Shown here: positions 40,801-49,858 of the stretch, in pieces | Layout: each line of letters begins with the position of its first letter | Numbering within the stretch: position 1 is the first letter of the stretch | NCBI RefSeq assembly: GCF_022558445.1 | Contig: NZ_CP054699.1 | Location: 1,196,001 to 1,260,000, forward strand | Origin: Candidatus Contubernalis alkalaceticus | GTDB taxonomy: Bacteria; Bacillota; Dethiobacteria; SKNC01 | Direction of reading: 5' to 3' | DNA length: 64,000 bases | Translations under genes and position numbers: made by a program | Notes under the pieces: generated by a model | The model's input: only the letters and a program-made list of their open reading frames with translations | The model's database searches: none | What the model was told of the DNA's origin: nothing

Positions 40801-41031
40801 ATGATTCCTAAGCTTGAAGGACAAACAGAATGCAAAAATTGCGGGGAAGAGATTAAATGGATTTATGTAATACCAAACAAATTAAGTGATAGAATTTATG
40901 ACGTTCATACCGCAGAGCCTGATAAAGCGACAGCGAAGGCAATTAGTATAAAAGAAAATGATGAGCCAGAGGTATTAATTGCCAGATGTATGCAATGCGA
41001 TTATACTAATACTTTTGATTACACAAAGTAA
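40801..41031 (+). CDS. Small zinc-ribbon protein
   Basis: 76 residues from ATG 40801 (GGGAGGTGAG). CKNCGEEIKWIYVIPNKLSD and ARCMQCDYTNTFDYTK form a CxxC/CxxC ribbon. A terminator follows directly. The function is unknown. Confidence 0.65.
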   Translation: MIPKLEGQTECKNCGEEIKWIYVIPNKLSDRIYDVHTAEPDKATAKAISIKENDEPEVLIARCMQCDYTNTFDYTK

Positions 41032-41034
41032 CTT

Positions 41035-41054
41035 AGAGCCTACGGGCTCTTTTT
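41035..41054 (+). terminator. Terminator after the zinc-ribbon gene
   Basis: AGAGCC-TACG-GGCTCT followed by TTTT. Confidence 0.85.
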
Positions 41055-41279
41055 CTTTATAAACTAAAAAAGACCTTTTTCGTAAGTTTCTTTTGTATTT
41101 TTTTGTAAAATAATTATATTATTAATCTTATTATGATTTTATGATTAATAGAAAATCAAGCAAGCAAGGGCCTTTGGGCTCTTTTTATATAGATAACCAT
41201 AAGCTGATAATTCAAGAAGAAAAATATTTTCATATTATTGTTTTAAAGAAGTCCCGTGTTTGCTGTGTTTTTTGGCACT

Positions 41280-41302
41280 AAAAAAAGACTTCTGCAGTCT
41301 TT
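41280..41302 (-). terminator. Terminator of the minus-strand small gene
   Basis: AAAGACT (41284-41290) and AGTCTTT (41296-41302) form a 7-bp stem; on the minus strand it ends in a run of T. Confidence 0.75.
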
Positions 41303-41413
41303 GTGTTTATATCATTTATCTTATTAATCTAAATGTAAAAAAAAATATGTTACTGCATTAATATTGCGATGAGCTTTTATCTTATCTATTTCTGCTCACA
41401 GTCTTTTTAATGC

Positions 41414-41494
41414 CTATCCAATGAGTAAAATCCAAACTGTGATTATTAAAGCTAAGCAAACCAACAGCGCTAAAAATGTTAATAAATTATTCAC
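41414..41494 (-). CDS. 26-residue hydrophobic peptide, type I toxin-like
   Basis: GTG 41494 follows GGGAGG by 8 bases and encodes VNNLLTFLALLVCLALIITV then WILLIG-stop: one membrane helix with almost no charges. It has its own promoter (41528-41556) and terminator (41280-41302), giving a ~245-base monocistronic RNA. Small hydrophobic peptides with long untranslated regions are the pattern of type I toxins such as TxpA, BsrG and Fst. No antisense promoter could be identified with confidence. The gap 41056-41712 otherwise contains only AT-rich sequence. Confidence 0.55.
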   Translation of the reverse strand: MNNLLTFLALLVCLALIITVWILLIG

Positions 41495-41527
41495 AGTGAT
41501 TCCTCCCTTCATAAATTTCTTATATTT

Positions 41528-41556
41528 AGTATATGTTTAAATTATTAAAAAAACAA
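41528..41556 (-). promoter_or_regulatory. Promoter of the small hydrophobic peptide gene
   Basis: On the minus strand TTGTTT (41551-41556) lies 17 bases from TATACT (41528-41533). Confidence 0.6.
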
Positions 41557-41712
41557 GCGGTATTTAATGTAAGAAAGAGCTAATTTAATTATATGTAAAT
41601 TATAAATAATTATATTATCATTTTAATTATATTAAATTGAAACAGGTTAGTGCTAGGCTTGCGGAAAATCCCATCCTGAAGAACGGTAAGGAGTTAAAAG
41701 TAAAATAGCAAA

Positions 41713-42045
41713 ATGAAAAAAGTAAATCCTTTCTACAAAACCACTGCCTGGCTAAAATTCCGGGCTTTTATTTTAGTCCGGGACAATTATTTATGCCAGC
41801 ACTGTCTGAGAAAAAAAAGGTTGAGAACTGCCAATATAGTCCACCACAAAAAGCCCATTGAATTATTTCCAGAGCGAGCCCTGGAACCCGACAACTGCGA
41901 AAGTGTTTGTCCTTCTTGCCACAACAAGGAGCATCCGGAGAGGGGTGGGGGAAACCGTAAGAAGAAGAAGTCGGAGAAAAGACTGGGGAAAGTAAGGGTA
42001 ATTAAGGCAGAGGCCAACCCCAACATAATACCCCCCCTACCCTAA
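41713..42045 (+). CDS. HNH endonuclease of the packaging module
   Basis: 110 residues. FYKTTAWLKFRAFILVRDNY, then CQHCLRKKRLRTANIVHHKK and CPSCHNKEHPE give the HNH fold: two CxxC zinc pairs and catalytic His-His. In HK97-like cos phages a HNH protein encoded beside terS and terL helps cut the cos site. The start ATG 41713 has only a weak ribosome site (AAAGTAAAATAG). Confidence 0.9.
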   Translation: MKKVNPFYKTTAWLKFRAFILVRDNYLCQHCLRKKRLRTANIVHHKKPIELFPERALEPDNCESVCPSCHNKEHPERGGGNRKKKKSEKRLGKVRVIKAEANPNIIPPLP

Positions 42046-42162
42046 GGCCTGGAAAGGGCTCTCCCCCAGGACCGGCGCCCTACTTCGTTCACACCCCGGG
42101 GTAATTTTTAATACGAGGGGGGGCCGCCCGGGAAAAATCTGAAATGCAAGGGGGTGTCACCC
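42046..42162 (+). other. Candidate cos region
   Basis: Between the HNH and TerS genes lies 117 bp with pronounced G/C tracts: CCCCCCC at ~42031, ACCCCGGGGT (42093-42102) and GGGGGGGCCGCCCGGG (42117-42132). In cos-type phages with HNH and P27-type TerS, the cohesive-end site is normally here. The exact nick positions cannot be read from sequence alone. Confidence 0.5.
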
Positions 42163-42522
42163 GTGAGAGTCAATCCCAAAAGAGACATAACAAACTATGA
42201 TGCAAGGAGACTGTTTCGGATCCTGGCAGAGGAGCTAAAAGCCAGCAATCAGTTCAATGAAAAGACACTCCTGCTTATCGACAACATGATTCTCCTGGAA
42301 CAGCTGAAGCAGGACCACTTTAAAGACGTTCAAGACCGTGGGGTAGTCGAGCTTTTCAAAAATGGCGCCCAGGAAATGTACCGTGAAAATAAGTCAGTGG
42401 GATCCATTCTCAAAATCGTAGAGCAGCAGCGCAAGCTCCAGGCCGAACTCAAGCTCACACCGGCTTCAGACAAGAAGGTGTCTAAGGCGGTGGCTCAGGG
42501 TGACAACTTCGAAGACTTCTAA
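42163..42522 (+). CDS. Terminase small subunit, P27 family
   Basis: 119 residues; GTG 42163 is 8 bases after AAGGGGGTG, a GTG at 42154 is the alternative. Helical (NYDARRLFRILAEELKASNQ; NMILLEQLKQDHFKDVQDRG) with an acidic GDNFEDF end typical of the P27 group, in which the tail contacts the large subunit. It overlaps terL by 23 bases. Confidence 0.85.
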   Translation: MRVNPKRDITNYDARRLFRILAEELKASNQFNEKTLLLIDNMILLEQLKQDHFKDVQDRGVVELFKNGAQEMYRENKSVGSILKIVEQQRKLQAELKLTPASDKKVSKAVAQGDNFEDF

Positions 42523-44200
42523 ACTACAAACAACTCAATACGCAAAAGACGTGGTGGCCGGTCGCCTCACAGCCTGCCGAAAAGTGCAGTTAGCCTGTAA
42601 ACGGCACCTAAAAGACTTGGCACGGCAGGGGACAAAAGATTTTCCTTATGTTTTTGACGAAGAACGGGCTTACCGCCCCATTGAGTTTATAGAAAAATTT
42701 TGCAAGCCATCCCAGGGAGACTTCGAAAAGCTAGACCTTCAGCCCTGGCAGCACTTCATAATCGGATCCCTTTACGGCTGGATCCACAAAAAAACTAAGC
42801 TCCGGAGATTCAGAGAGGGGCTTATTTTTGTGGCCAGGAAGCAGGGCAAGACAGCGAAGGTTTCCGGGTTGTCCCTCTATGGTGCATCAAAAGACGGCGA
42901 AAGAGGTGCCAGGATATACCCGCTGGCCAACGCCATGAAACAGGCTCGGCTGACCTTCGATGAATGTAAGGCCATGGTCAAGGAATCGCCGGTTCTTAAA
43001 AAACACTTTCGGGCTCTACGGGACGCCATCTATTTTGACAAAACAAATTCAAAAATAGAACCCCAGGCATCAGATTCAGAAAAGCTTGACGGCCTGAACT
43101 GCCACCTGGGGATATTCGACGAAATACATGAGTATAAGAACTACAAGCTTATCAACGTTATTAAAAACAGTTCCGGCGCGAGGAGGCAACCGCTGTTTCT
43201 CTACATCACTACTGCCGGCTACCAGCTGGACGGTCCGCTTATGGACTACTACGAAAAGGGCGCAGATGTCCTGGAAGGAGTAATCCAGGATGAGCGGTCT
43301 TTTTATTACATGGCCGAGCTGGATGAAGACGATGAGGTAGATGACCCTAGCACATGGATTAAGTCCAACCCTAATCTGGGGGTAACGGTCCTGCTGGAAG
43401 ACATGATCGAGGAATGGGAAAGCCGCAAGCATATCCCAGCTGAGAAAAACGACTTCATAACCAAAAGATTAAACATTTTTGTGCAGTCTGATGAACAGAG
43501 TTTTATCGACCTTGAGGTAATAAAACGCAACAGCGATTACATTGACCCTGAGACCCTGACCGGCGCTAACTGCATCGGCGGCTTTGACCTTTCGTCAACA
43601 GAGGACTTCACTAGTTCCTGCCTGGAGTTTCCGCTGGAGGACGGCAGGGTTAAAATTATATCCCATTCCTTTGTGCCGATGCGAAAGGTTCTGATGGACA
43701 ATGAAAAACTCCCTTTCCGAGAATGGGAAGAGGCAGGCCTCTTAACCATCTGCCCGGGGGATTACGTTGATTACAGTTATGTATACGATTGGTTTATTAA
43801 GATGTCCAAAATATATTCCATCATGCTAATTACATACGACCCGGCCAATGCTTACCGCCTAGTCCAGGACCTGCAAGCTTACGGTGGGGAAGAATGGACA
43901 AAGGTGGTCAGGCAGGGAGCTACAACCTTAAGCCCGGCTCTCAAAGACATAAAAGAAATGCTTCTGGATGGAAAGGCGGTATTTAATCGGAACAAACTGT
44001 TCCGATGGTATTTAAACAATATCAGACTGGTAAAGGACCGTAACAACAACTGGCTTCCCACAAAGCAGAACCGCTACCGCAAAATAGACGGTTTCGCCGC
44101 CTGGTTGAACGCTCACACTGAAACCATGAAGCTAATGGCCGCTCCCAAAGAGACTGGCGGGGTGGGCTTTGTGTCGGTCAAAGACCTTCTAGGGAGGTGA
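42500..44200 (+). CDS. Terminase large subunit
   Basis: 566 residues from GTG 42500. The ATPase has a Walker-A-like FVARKQGKTAKVSG (~residue 115), Walker B LGIFDEIHEY and coupling motif YITTAG. The C-terminal nuclease has FDLSSTEDFT and DGFAAWLNAH with the acidic metal-binding residues. It powers packaging into the prohead and cuts at cos together with HNH and TerS. Intact length for the Terminase_1/HK97 group. Confidence 0.95.
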   Translation: MTTSKTSKLQTTQYAKDVVAGRLTACRKVQLACKRHLKDLARQGTKDFPYVFDEERAYRPIEFIEKFCKPSQGDFEKLDLQPWQHFIIGSLYGWIHKKTKLRRFREGLIFVARKQGKTAKVSGLSLYGASKDGERGARIYPLANAMKQARLTFDECKAMVKESPVLKKHFRALRDAIYFDKTNSKIEPQASDSEKLDGLNCHLGIFDEIHEYKNYKLINVIKNSSGARRQPLFLYITTAGYQLDGPLMDYYEKGADVLEGVIQDERSFYYMAELDEDDEVDDPSTWIKSNPNLGVTVLLEDMIEEWESRKHIPAEKNDFITKRLNIFVQSDEQSFIDLEVIKRNSDYIDPETLTGANCIGGFDLSSTEDFTSSCLEFPLEDGRVKIISHSFVPMRKVLMDNEKLPFREWEEAGLLTICPGDYVDYSYVYDWFIKMSKIYSIMLITYDPANAYRLVQDLQAYGGEEWTKVVRQGATTLSPALKDIKEMLLDGKAVFNRNKLFRWYLNNIRLVKDRNNNWLPTKQNRYRKIDGFAAWLNAHTETMKLMAAPKETGGVGFVSVKDLLGR

Positions 44201-44207
44201 AAACATT

Positions 44208-45413
44208 GTGAAATTATGGCGACGCATGAAAGAAAAGGTGGCTGGTTACCTCTTAGAAAAATTTTTGAGCCAGGACAAGGGGAGCGACAATCTTTTTGAC
44301 AGGTTTCGGTCTTGGTTTGAGCCCTACAACATTTTTACCCGAAAAGCCAGCAATACTCTAGCCACAAATGAGACTATTTTTGCAGCAGTATCAAAGCTGT
44401 CAAATTCAATGGCCAGCCTGCCGCTGAAGCTTTATAAGGATTTTAACCCGGCCTACGGCAGGAATGCAGACCTTTTAATAAATTCTCCTAACCCAAACAT
44501 GACTGGATTTGACTTTATCCGAACCATGGAAACCCACCGGAACACAAGCGGAAATGGTTACGCCCTGAAAGACTACGACAGCAAATACCAGGTGAGGGCA
44601 CTTTGGATCCTTGACCCGGGTAAAGTAACCCCGGTAATCGAAAAAGATTCCCGGGAATTATGGTATGAGGTCGAAGGCGATAACGGCGCCTATTACGTCC
44701 ATAACATGGAGATGCTTCACGTAAAGCATATCCATGCTACCGGGCATAAAGGCATCAGTCCGATTGACGTGTTGAAGAACACTATTGATTTCGACGCCAA
44801 AGTGAAGGAATTCAGCCTTGAACAGCTGGACAGTGCAGTCAAGGCATCTTTTATTCTCAAACTTGCCACACAGCTGAGTAAAGATAAAAAAGAGGAAACA
44901 CTAGACAGTTTTAAAACCTTCTATCAAGAAAACGGTGGAGTGCTTATTCAGGAATTAGGGACTGAAATCACTCCAATTGACCGTAAGTTTCTTGATACTA
45001 ATGTTTTTGAGGTTGAAAAAATTACCCGCACCCGGGTGGCAGTGGTCTACACTATGTCACCGCATATGCTAGGGGAAGCAGATGGGGTGAGCTTCTCCAG
45101 CATGGAACAGCTGCAGCTGGAGTATACGCAGGGGACATTGGTGCCTATATGCACCCAGTATGAGAAAGAATTCAACCGAAAACTCTTGACAGACCGGGAG
45201 CGGCAACAGGGATTATATTTTAAGTTTAACGTCAATGCCCTTCTTCGCGGCGATATGAAAACCCGCGGAGAGTTTTATTTCAAAGGGATCCGCTCCGGGC
45301 AACTAACCCCGAACGAAGCAAGGGCGCTGGAAGACAGGCCGCCGTTACCAGGCGGGGATAAGCTTTTCATGAGCAGAGACCTGTCACCGATTGATGAAAG
45401 GAAGGTGAATTAG
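44208..45413 (+). CDS. Portal protein, HK97 family
   Basis: 401 residues from GTG 44208 (GGGAGGTGAAA). NETIFAAVSKLSNSMASLPL, FIRTMETHRNTSGNGYALKD and MLGEADGVSFSSMEQLQLEY are characteristic of the HK97-type portal, the twelve-subunit DNA channel at the head vertex. It is unrelated to the SPP1-type portal fragment at 12635, so two phage lineages are represented. Confidence 0.95.
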   Translation: MKLWRRMKEKVAGYLLEKFLSQDKGSDNLFDRFRSWFEPYNIFTRKASNTLATNETIFAAVSKLSNSMASLPLKLYKDFNPAYGRNADLLINSPNPNMTGFDFIRTMETHRNTSGNGYALKDYDSKYQVRALWILDPGKVTPVIEKDSRELWYEVEGDNGAYYVHNMEMLHVKHIHATGHKGISPIDVLKNTIDFDAKVKEFSLEQLDSAVKASFILKLATQLSKDKKEETLDSFKTFYQENGGVLIQELGTEITPIDRKFLDTNVFEVEKITRTRVAVVYTMSPHMLGEADGVSFSSMEQLQLEYTQGTLVPICTQYEKEFNRKLLTDRERQQGLYFKFNVNALLRGDMKTRGEFYFKGIRSGQLTPNEARALEDRPPLPGGDKLFMSRDLSPIDERKVN

Positions 45414-45415
45414 CA

Positions 45416-46180
45416 GTGCAATCGATTCCAAAACAAAAGAAATTTTGGGAATTTAAAGCCTCCGCAGATGATGTCGGAGAGCTTTATATTTACGGCGATA
45501 TTGTTTCGTGGAAATGGGATGACGAAGACACGACCGCAAACAGTTTCAAGGATGACCTGAAGGCTCTTGGGGAGATAAAAACCCTGAACCTATACATCAA
45601 TTCCCTGGGCGGCTCAGTATTCCAGGCCCAGGCGATATATTCCATCTTAAAAAGGCACTCAGCACAAAAAAACGTGTATGTGGATGGTGTTGCTGCTTCA
45701 GCCGCTTCAATGATAGCCATGGCCGGGGATAAAGTCTCTATGCCTGCCAATGCCATGATGATGATTCATTGGCCATGGACCTTTGCTTATGGGAATGCCA
45801 AGGAATTTCGCAAGATGGCTGACGATCTGGACAAGATTGGCCAGAGCACCGTAGCAGCCTATATGGCCAAGCTGGATGGGAAAACCGCAGAAGAAAAATT
45901 ATCGGAGCTACTGGATGATGAAACCTGGCTTACAGCCCAGGAATGCTTTGACTATGGTTTCTGTGATGAGCTGTTGGAAGAAAAAAAAATAGCGGCTTCC
46001 GTCAGCACAGAGCTGTTCGCACATTACAAAAATGTGCCAGAAGAGATTAAAGAGATTCTTGAAAAAGTTAACGACCACGATAAGGGGGAATGTCGATTAG
46101 ACAAGGACCGGAGAGAAAAACTGGTTAAAGAATGCAGGCAAGATGATGAAACAATAAATCTTATATTAGGAGTGATTTAA
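45416..46180 (+). CDS. Head maturation protease, ClpP-like
   Basis: 254 residues from GTG 45416. ClpP-type serine protease: GDIVSWKWDDEDTTANSFKD, LYINSLGGSVFQAQAI, nucleophile Ser in VAASAASMIAMAGDKV and His in MMMIHWPWTF. It cleaves scaffold or capsid N-termini during prohead maturation. The end abuts the capsid gene. Confidence 0.95.
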   Translation: MQSIPKQKKFWEFKASADDVGELYIYGDIVSWKWDDEDTTANSFKDDLKALGEIKTLNLYINSLGGSVFQAQAIYSILKRHSAQKNVYVDGVAASAASMIAMAGDKVSMPANAMMMIHWPWTFAYGNAKEFRKMADDLDKIGQSTVAAYMAKLDGKTAEEKLSELLDDETWLTAQECFDYGFCDELLEEKKIAASVSTELFAHYKNVPEEIKEILEKVNDHDKGECRLDKDRREKLVKECRQDDETINLILGVI

Positions 46181-47428
46181 GTGGCAACTCTATATGAACT
46201 GAAAATGAGTCTGGCTACTGTTGGGGCCGAGCTTAAAGAGGTAAACAACGAACTTATGAGGAAGGCCGGCGATCCTAATGCCAGCCTGGAAGATGTAGAT
46301 GCCCTGGAGAAGAAAAAGGCGCAGCTGCAGAAACGCTTCGATATTATCAAGAGTGAGCATGACTTCATGGAAGAAGAGCAAAAGAAGCAGTTTCACGACA
46401 AGATAAGGAAAAACGGCATTGAGGGTGCCAAAAATGATGAAGAGCGACTGATTGCCGCCAAGGCTGAGTTTATCCGGGCAAAGGTGCTAGGGAAAGAGAT
46501 TTCTCCCGAGGCGCAAGAAATCCTGGCCACCACAACTCCCCTACGGGCACTGCCTGCCGGTGGCGGTACCGGTGGAGAAAATTTCTTACCGACCACCCTG
46601 TCTAACGAAGTTATCCATGAGCCTTTTGTAAAGAATCCGCTTCGCGGAAAAATCGGAATGTCTGCAATTAAAGGCCTGGAGCTGCCTAAAATAGCTTTTG
46701 AGCTTGATGATTGCGACTTCATCACTGACGCAGGCACTGCGGAAGAAATCGAGACAACTGGTGACAAGGTTGAATTTGGTAAGTTCAAGTTCAAGGTGAA
46801 AGTTCGACTTTCCGACACAGTGCTTCACGGTTCCGATGTTGAGCTGGTGCAGTATGTCGAGAATGCTCTGCGCTCCGGCCTAGCCGCGAAAGAGCGGAAA
46901 GTATCCTTTGCTCATGGGGCTGTGACTGACCCCGTGACCTCGCCTCGCCCCGTAGTAGCAGCAGAAAAGCACATGACATTCTATGAAGTTGACGCACAAA
47001 GCGCCTCCGTTATCAAAGAGGTCACCGGCGAAGACATGTTTGAAGCCATCACCAACGCCATCGCTGCTCTGCATGAGGACTTCCGGGAGAATGCTCAGGT
47101 ATGCATGCGTTACTCCGATTACGTGACCATGATAAAAGCCCTAAGTAATGGTGCCGTTGACCTGTACGGGAAGCAGCCCGAAGAAGTAATCGGCAAGCCC
47201 GTATTCTTCTCTGATGCCGCTGCCATCTACGATACTGACGGAATTTACGGCCGGCCCATTGTAGGCGATTTCAATTACATGCACTTAAACTACGATCCTT
47301 CCACCATCTACGATTCTGATAAGGACGTGGACAAGGGGGAATACATTTGGGTGCTGACCGCATGGCTGGATCAGAGGAAAAAACTCGCATCTGCCTTCCG
47401 CATTGCCAAAGTCGTAGAAAGCCTATAA
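46181..47428 (+). CDS. Major capsid protein, HK97 fold
   Basis: 415 residues from GTG 46181. The N-terminal ~110 residues are a coiled-coil delta domain (ELKEVNNELMRKAGDPNASL) that the upstream protease would remove. The mature part begins near TTTPLRALPAGGGTGGENF and has the HK97-fold text LPTTLSNEVIHEPFVKNPLR and GRPIVGDFNYMHLNY. It is the main shell protein. Confidence 0.95.
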   Translation: MATLYELKMSLATVGAELKEVNNELMRKAGDPNASLEDVDALEKKKAQLQKRFDIIKSEHDFMEEEQKKQFHDKIRKNGIEGAKNDEERLIAAKAEFIRAKVLGKEISPEAQEILATTTPLRALPAGGGTGGENFLPTTLSNEVIHEPFVKNPLRGKIGMSAIKGLELPKIAFELDDCDFITDAGTAEEIETTGDKVEFGKFKFKVKVRLSDTVLHGSDVELVQYVENALRSGLAAKERKVSFAHGAVTDPVTSPRPVVAAEKHMTFYEVDAQSASVIKEVTGEDMFEAITNAIAALHEDFRENAQVCMRYSDYVTMIKALSNGAVDLYGKQPEEVIGKPVFFSDAAAIYDTDGIYGRPIVGDFNYMHLNYDPSTIYDSDKDVDKGEYIWVLTAWLDQRKKLASAFRIAKVVESL

Positions 47429-47431
47429 GCC

Positions 47432-47722
47432 ATGGCAGGATTTGATCTGGAGGAGTTTGTTAGAGAACTGTTAGGATATTCTGAAAGCGGGGGTGGCAAC
47501 ACCCTCGCTTTGGCTATCCTGGGAGCCAAGCAAGCCCTAAAAAACGCAGGGGTGGAACAGGTGGGCCAAACGGAAGAAAATGAAATGGCCCTGTATGCGC
47601 TGGCAGTAGCAATTAAAGTAAAAATATTTTACGACGGAGATCCGACGGGAGACCTTGCCAGGTCTGTAGAAGGCATGGTCCTACAAATGCGGAGCGACGG
47701 AGATGGAGGTGAGGCAGAGTGA
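47432..47722 (+). CDS. Head-tail connector, Gp6-like
   Basis: 96 residues. Helical AKQALKNAGVEQ..MALYALAVAIKVKIFYDG pattern of Phage_connect_1/Gp6-like adaptors that sit below the portal. It overlaps the next gene by 4 bases. Confidence 0.8.
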   Translation: MAGFDLEEFVRELLGYSESGGGNTLALAILGAKQALKNAGVEQVGQTEENEMALYALAVAIKVKIFYDGDPTGDLARSVEGMVLQMRSDGDGGEAE

Positions 47723-47979
47723 AAGCAATAGTTACAAAGGAATTCCGGGATAAATACACTAAAGTGCTGTATATTCCCGGTGATATATACGAGCACCAGG
47801 ATGAAAAGCGGATAAAATTTCTCCAGGAAGCGAAGGCGCTGGGAGATACTTTAGCCGAAGACCCTCCGCCATCACCTAAGGGGGACAGCGCCGAACCCAT
47901 TAATTTGGGCGGCGGTTGGTATCAGCTCCCCGATGGGCGCAAAGTAAGGAAATCTGAAATTGATGGCGGTGAAGGATAA
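47719..47979 (+). CDS. Small head-module protein
   Basis: 86 residues from GTG 47719. FRDKYTKVLYIPGDIYEHQD followed by a proline-rich linker and WYQLPDGRKVRKSEIDG. Similar short proteins occur between connector genes in siphovirus genomes. The role is unknown. Confidence 0.65.
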   Translation: MKAIVTKEFRDKYTKVLYIPGDIYEHQDEKRIKFLQEAKALGDTLAEDPPPSPKGDSAEPINLGGGWYQLPDGRKVRKSEIDGGEG

Positions 47980-48701
47980 TGGGCCTGCCAAAAAGTTGGA
48001 AGCAAATCAGGCAAGGAGCAGCGGCAGGGCTTATATCTGAAAAAATTGAGTGGGACGGAGAATCCACAGAGGCAGCCGTTAATGTCCCGCTAGGCTCTCT
48101 ACGTCCCGTGAAAATAGCCGTGGATAATACTGATTGCGGCAAAGCCCTGACAATTACCCTGGAAGAGCATCTCAGGACAGATGATGCTCAGGCCACGGCT
48201 AAGATTGGGGAAGGCGACAACGGGGTTGTTACAGTTACGGTAGATGGGCCCGGCCCCGACGGAGAGGAATGCGGTATTGAGGTAGTGGTTCCGGAAGCTG
48301 AAGAGGTCACTGATCTTGAGGTTACCCTGGCAGACAAAATAATCATTGTTGCCCTGGCACTAAAAGAAGAAGGCGAAGAAATTATTCCGGATGATGCCAA
48401 AAATACAGCAGCACTAATTGCTGTAGCTGTTGGAGAATTGGAAAATTTCAGTGCTGAAGCTTCCGGAAACGGCTCTACTCCATTTACCGAAGCAATCGAG
48501 CCGGTAAACTTTACCGGGGGCAAGGTAAATATTTGGGCAGAAGTTATCAATGCTTTTTCACTGACTGCTGCCCCAGACAAAATAATAGTTCTTGGCCCCT
48601 TTGATGGCTGGCCCCGCTTCTTAGGTGGTCGGATTAAACTGGATGCAGCTGAGGCGCCTGATGATGGTGACGCTACACTAGTTATGGTCCAGGAAGTATA
48701 G
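47979..48701 (+). CDS. Unrecognised virion-module protein
   Basis: 240 residues starting in the previous stop (TAATG). Beta-strand-rich (IAVDNTDCGKALTITLEEHL; GVVTVTVDGPGPDGEECGIE) with low-complexity acidic runs. An insertion of this size between connector genes could be a capsid decoration or head fibre protein. No family was recognised. Confidence 0.6.
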   Translation: MGLPKSWKQIRQGAAAGLISEKIEWDGESTEAAVNVPLGSLRPVKIAVDNTDCGKALTITLEEHLRTDDAQATAKIGEGDNGVVTVTVDGPGPDGEECGIEVVVPEAEEVTDLEVTLADKIIIVALALKEEGEEIIPDDAKNTAALIAVAVGELENFSAEASGNGSTPFTEAIEPVNFTGGKVNIWAEVINAFSLTAAPDKIIVLGPFDGWPRFLGGRIKLDAAEAPDDGDATLVMVQEV

Positions 48702-48714
48702 GCGGTGATGAGAC

Positions 48715-49053
48715 ATGGCATTTTTTAGGGATGCTGTTTACCTGGTTAAAACTACCCATGACCACAATGAGGATGATGATCTTGTTATTACTCCCCAGGA
48801 GCGCCTTGTTCCGGCAAACCAAAAAAGCGTGCGCCAGACAGAGTTTTACCAAGCAGCCGCATCCGGATTGCGTCCCGAAATCGCGTTTGAAATACGTTCA
48901 TCGGAATACGAGGGAGAGAAGACCGTCAAATACCCTGCTGCAGAAGAAGGCGAGGAATATACCGTCTACCGTTCCTATGATAGAGGGAACGGGTTCTTAG
49001 AACTAATTTGCACCGGCCCAGGCAACCGGCCTGGGACAAGGAGGGGGCCATAA
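48715..49053 (+). CDS. Head-tail adaptor / head closure protein
   Basis: 112 residues. RDAVYLVKTTHDHNEDDDLV, SVRQTEFYQAAASGLRPEIA and YEGEKTVKYPAAEEGEEYTV match head-completion adaptors of the SPP1 gp16/HK97 gp7-like type. The stop overlaps the next ATG. Confidence 0.8.
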   Translation: MAFFRDAVYLVKTTHDHNEDDDLVITPQERLVPANQKSVRQTEFYQAAASGLRPEIAFEIRSSEYEGEKTVKYPAAEEGEEYTVYRSYDRGNGFLELICTGPGNRPGTRRGP

Positions 49054-49490
49054 TGGGAGGCGGAAGGATAGAACTCCATGGAGTAGATGAACTACTGGCG
49101 GATATCCGGAAGCACTTAGGTGAAGGATCTGTAAGGCTTGAAAGAGAGGGATTGAAAAAGGGCAGTGAAATTATTGCTGATGAGATGAGGTCCCGGGCAC
49201 CTCGAAGCAGGTCACCCAGGCAGCCTACATCGGGAAGCCAGAGCTGGCGGACCGGAAAGCACGCAGCTGACAACATTAAGCTGAGCCGTGTTATCCGGAA
49301 GGATGGGCAAAAATATATCTTAACGGGAATTCAGCCGGGAGATAGCTCTAAATACTTTTACTTAAAGTTTTTTGAATTCGGCTCATCAAAGATTGAAGCA
49401 AGGCCATGGTGTGAGCCGGCGTTCCATGCAAAAAAGGGACAGGCACTGACTGTCTTAATTGAGGAATTCCGGAAGGGGTTGGGTAGGTGA
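49053..49490 (+). CDS. HK97 gp10-like tail-completion protein
   Basis: 145 residues from ATG 49053 (TAATG coupling; AAGGAGG upstream). ELHGVDELLADIRKHLGE, EIIADEMRSRAPRSRS and KFFEFGSSKIEARPWCEPAF are the classic gp10-like signature (phage head-tail joining or tail completion). Confidence 0.9.
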   Translation: MGGGRIELHGVDELLADIRKHLGEGSVRLEREGLKKGSEIIADEMRSRAPRSRSPRQPTSGSQSWRTGKHAADNIKLSRVIRKDGQKYILTGIQPGDSSKYFYLKFFEFGSSKIEARPWCEPAFHAKKGQALTVLIEEFRKGLGR

Positions 49491-49491
49491 G

Positions 49492-49845
49492 GTGAGAGAC
49501 ACAAAAGAAGAAGTCCGCAAGCAGTTACTGCAGAACGCTGACCTCATTGACCTTCTCGGGGGCAAGCGGGTTTATAAGCGACCCGCTCCGGATGGGGATG
49601 AATTTCCCCGGGTAACCCTTTTTGAAATTGATAGAAATAACGGTGACTATGCAGACGATGAGCCTATGTCGGATGAGTCAGTTCTGCAGGTGGACGAATG
49701 GAACCAGGAAGACACTCAGGCGATATTTGAGGAAATTGACAAGACCATGAAGGAGAACGGTTGGCGCCGATCCGGAAAGCAGGAGTTCTATGAACAGGAC
49801 ACCGGGATTCACCACAAAGCCCTCAGATATCGTCAAAAATTTTAA
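49492..49845 (+). CDS. Tail terminator-like protein
   Basis: 117 residues from GTG 49492. TKEEVRKQLLQNADLIDLLG, FPRVTLFEIDRNNGDYAD and VDEWNQEDTQAIFEEIDKTM match the small tail-terminator (gp11/gpU-like) group that caps the tail tube at the head end. Confidence 0.8.
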   Translation: MRDTKEEVRKQLLQNADLIDLLGGKRVYKRPAPDGDEFPRVTLFEIDRNNGDYADDEPMSDESVLQVDEWNQEDTQAIFEEIDKTMKENGWRRSGKQEFYEQDTGIHHKALRYRQKF

Positions 49846-49858
49846 GGAAGGTGATTAG

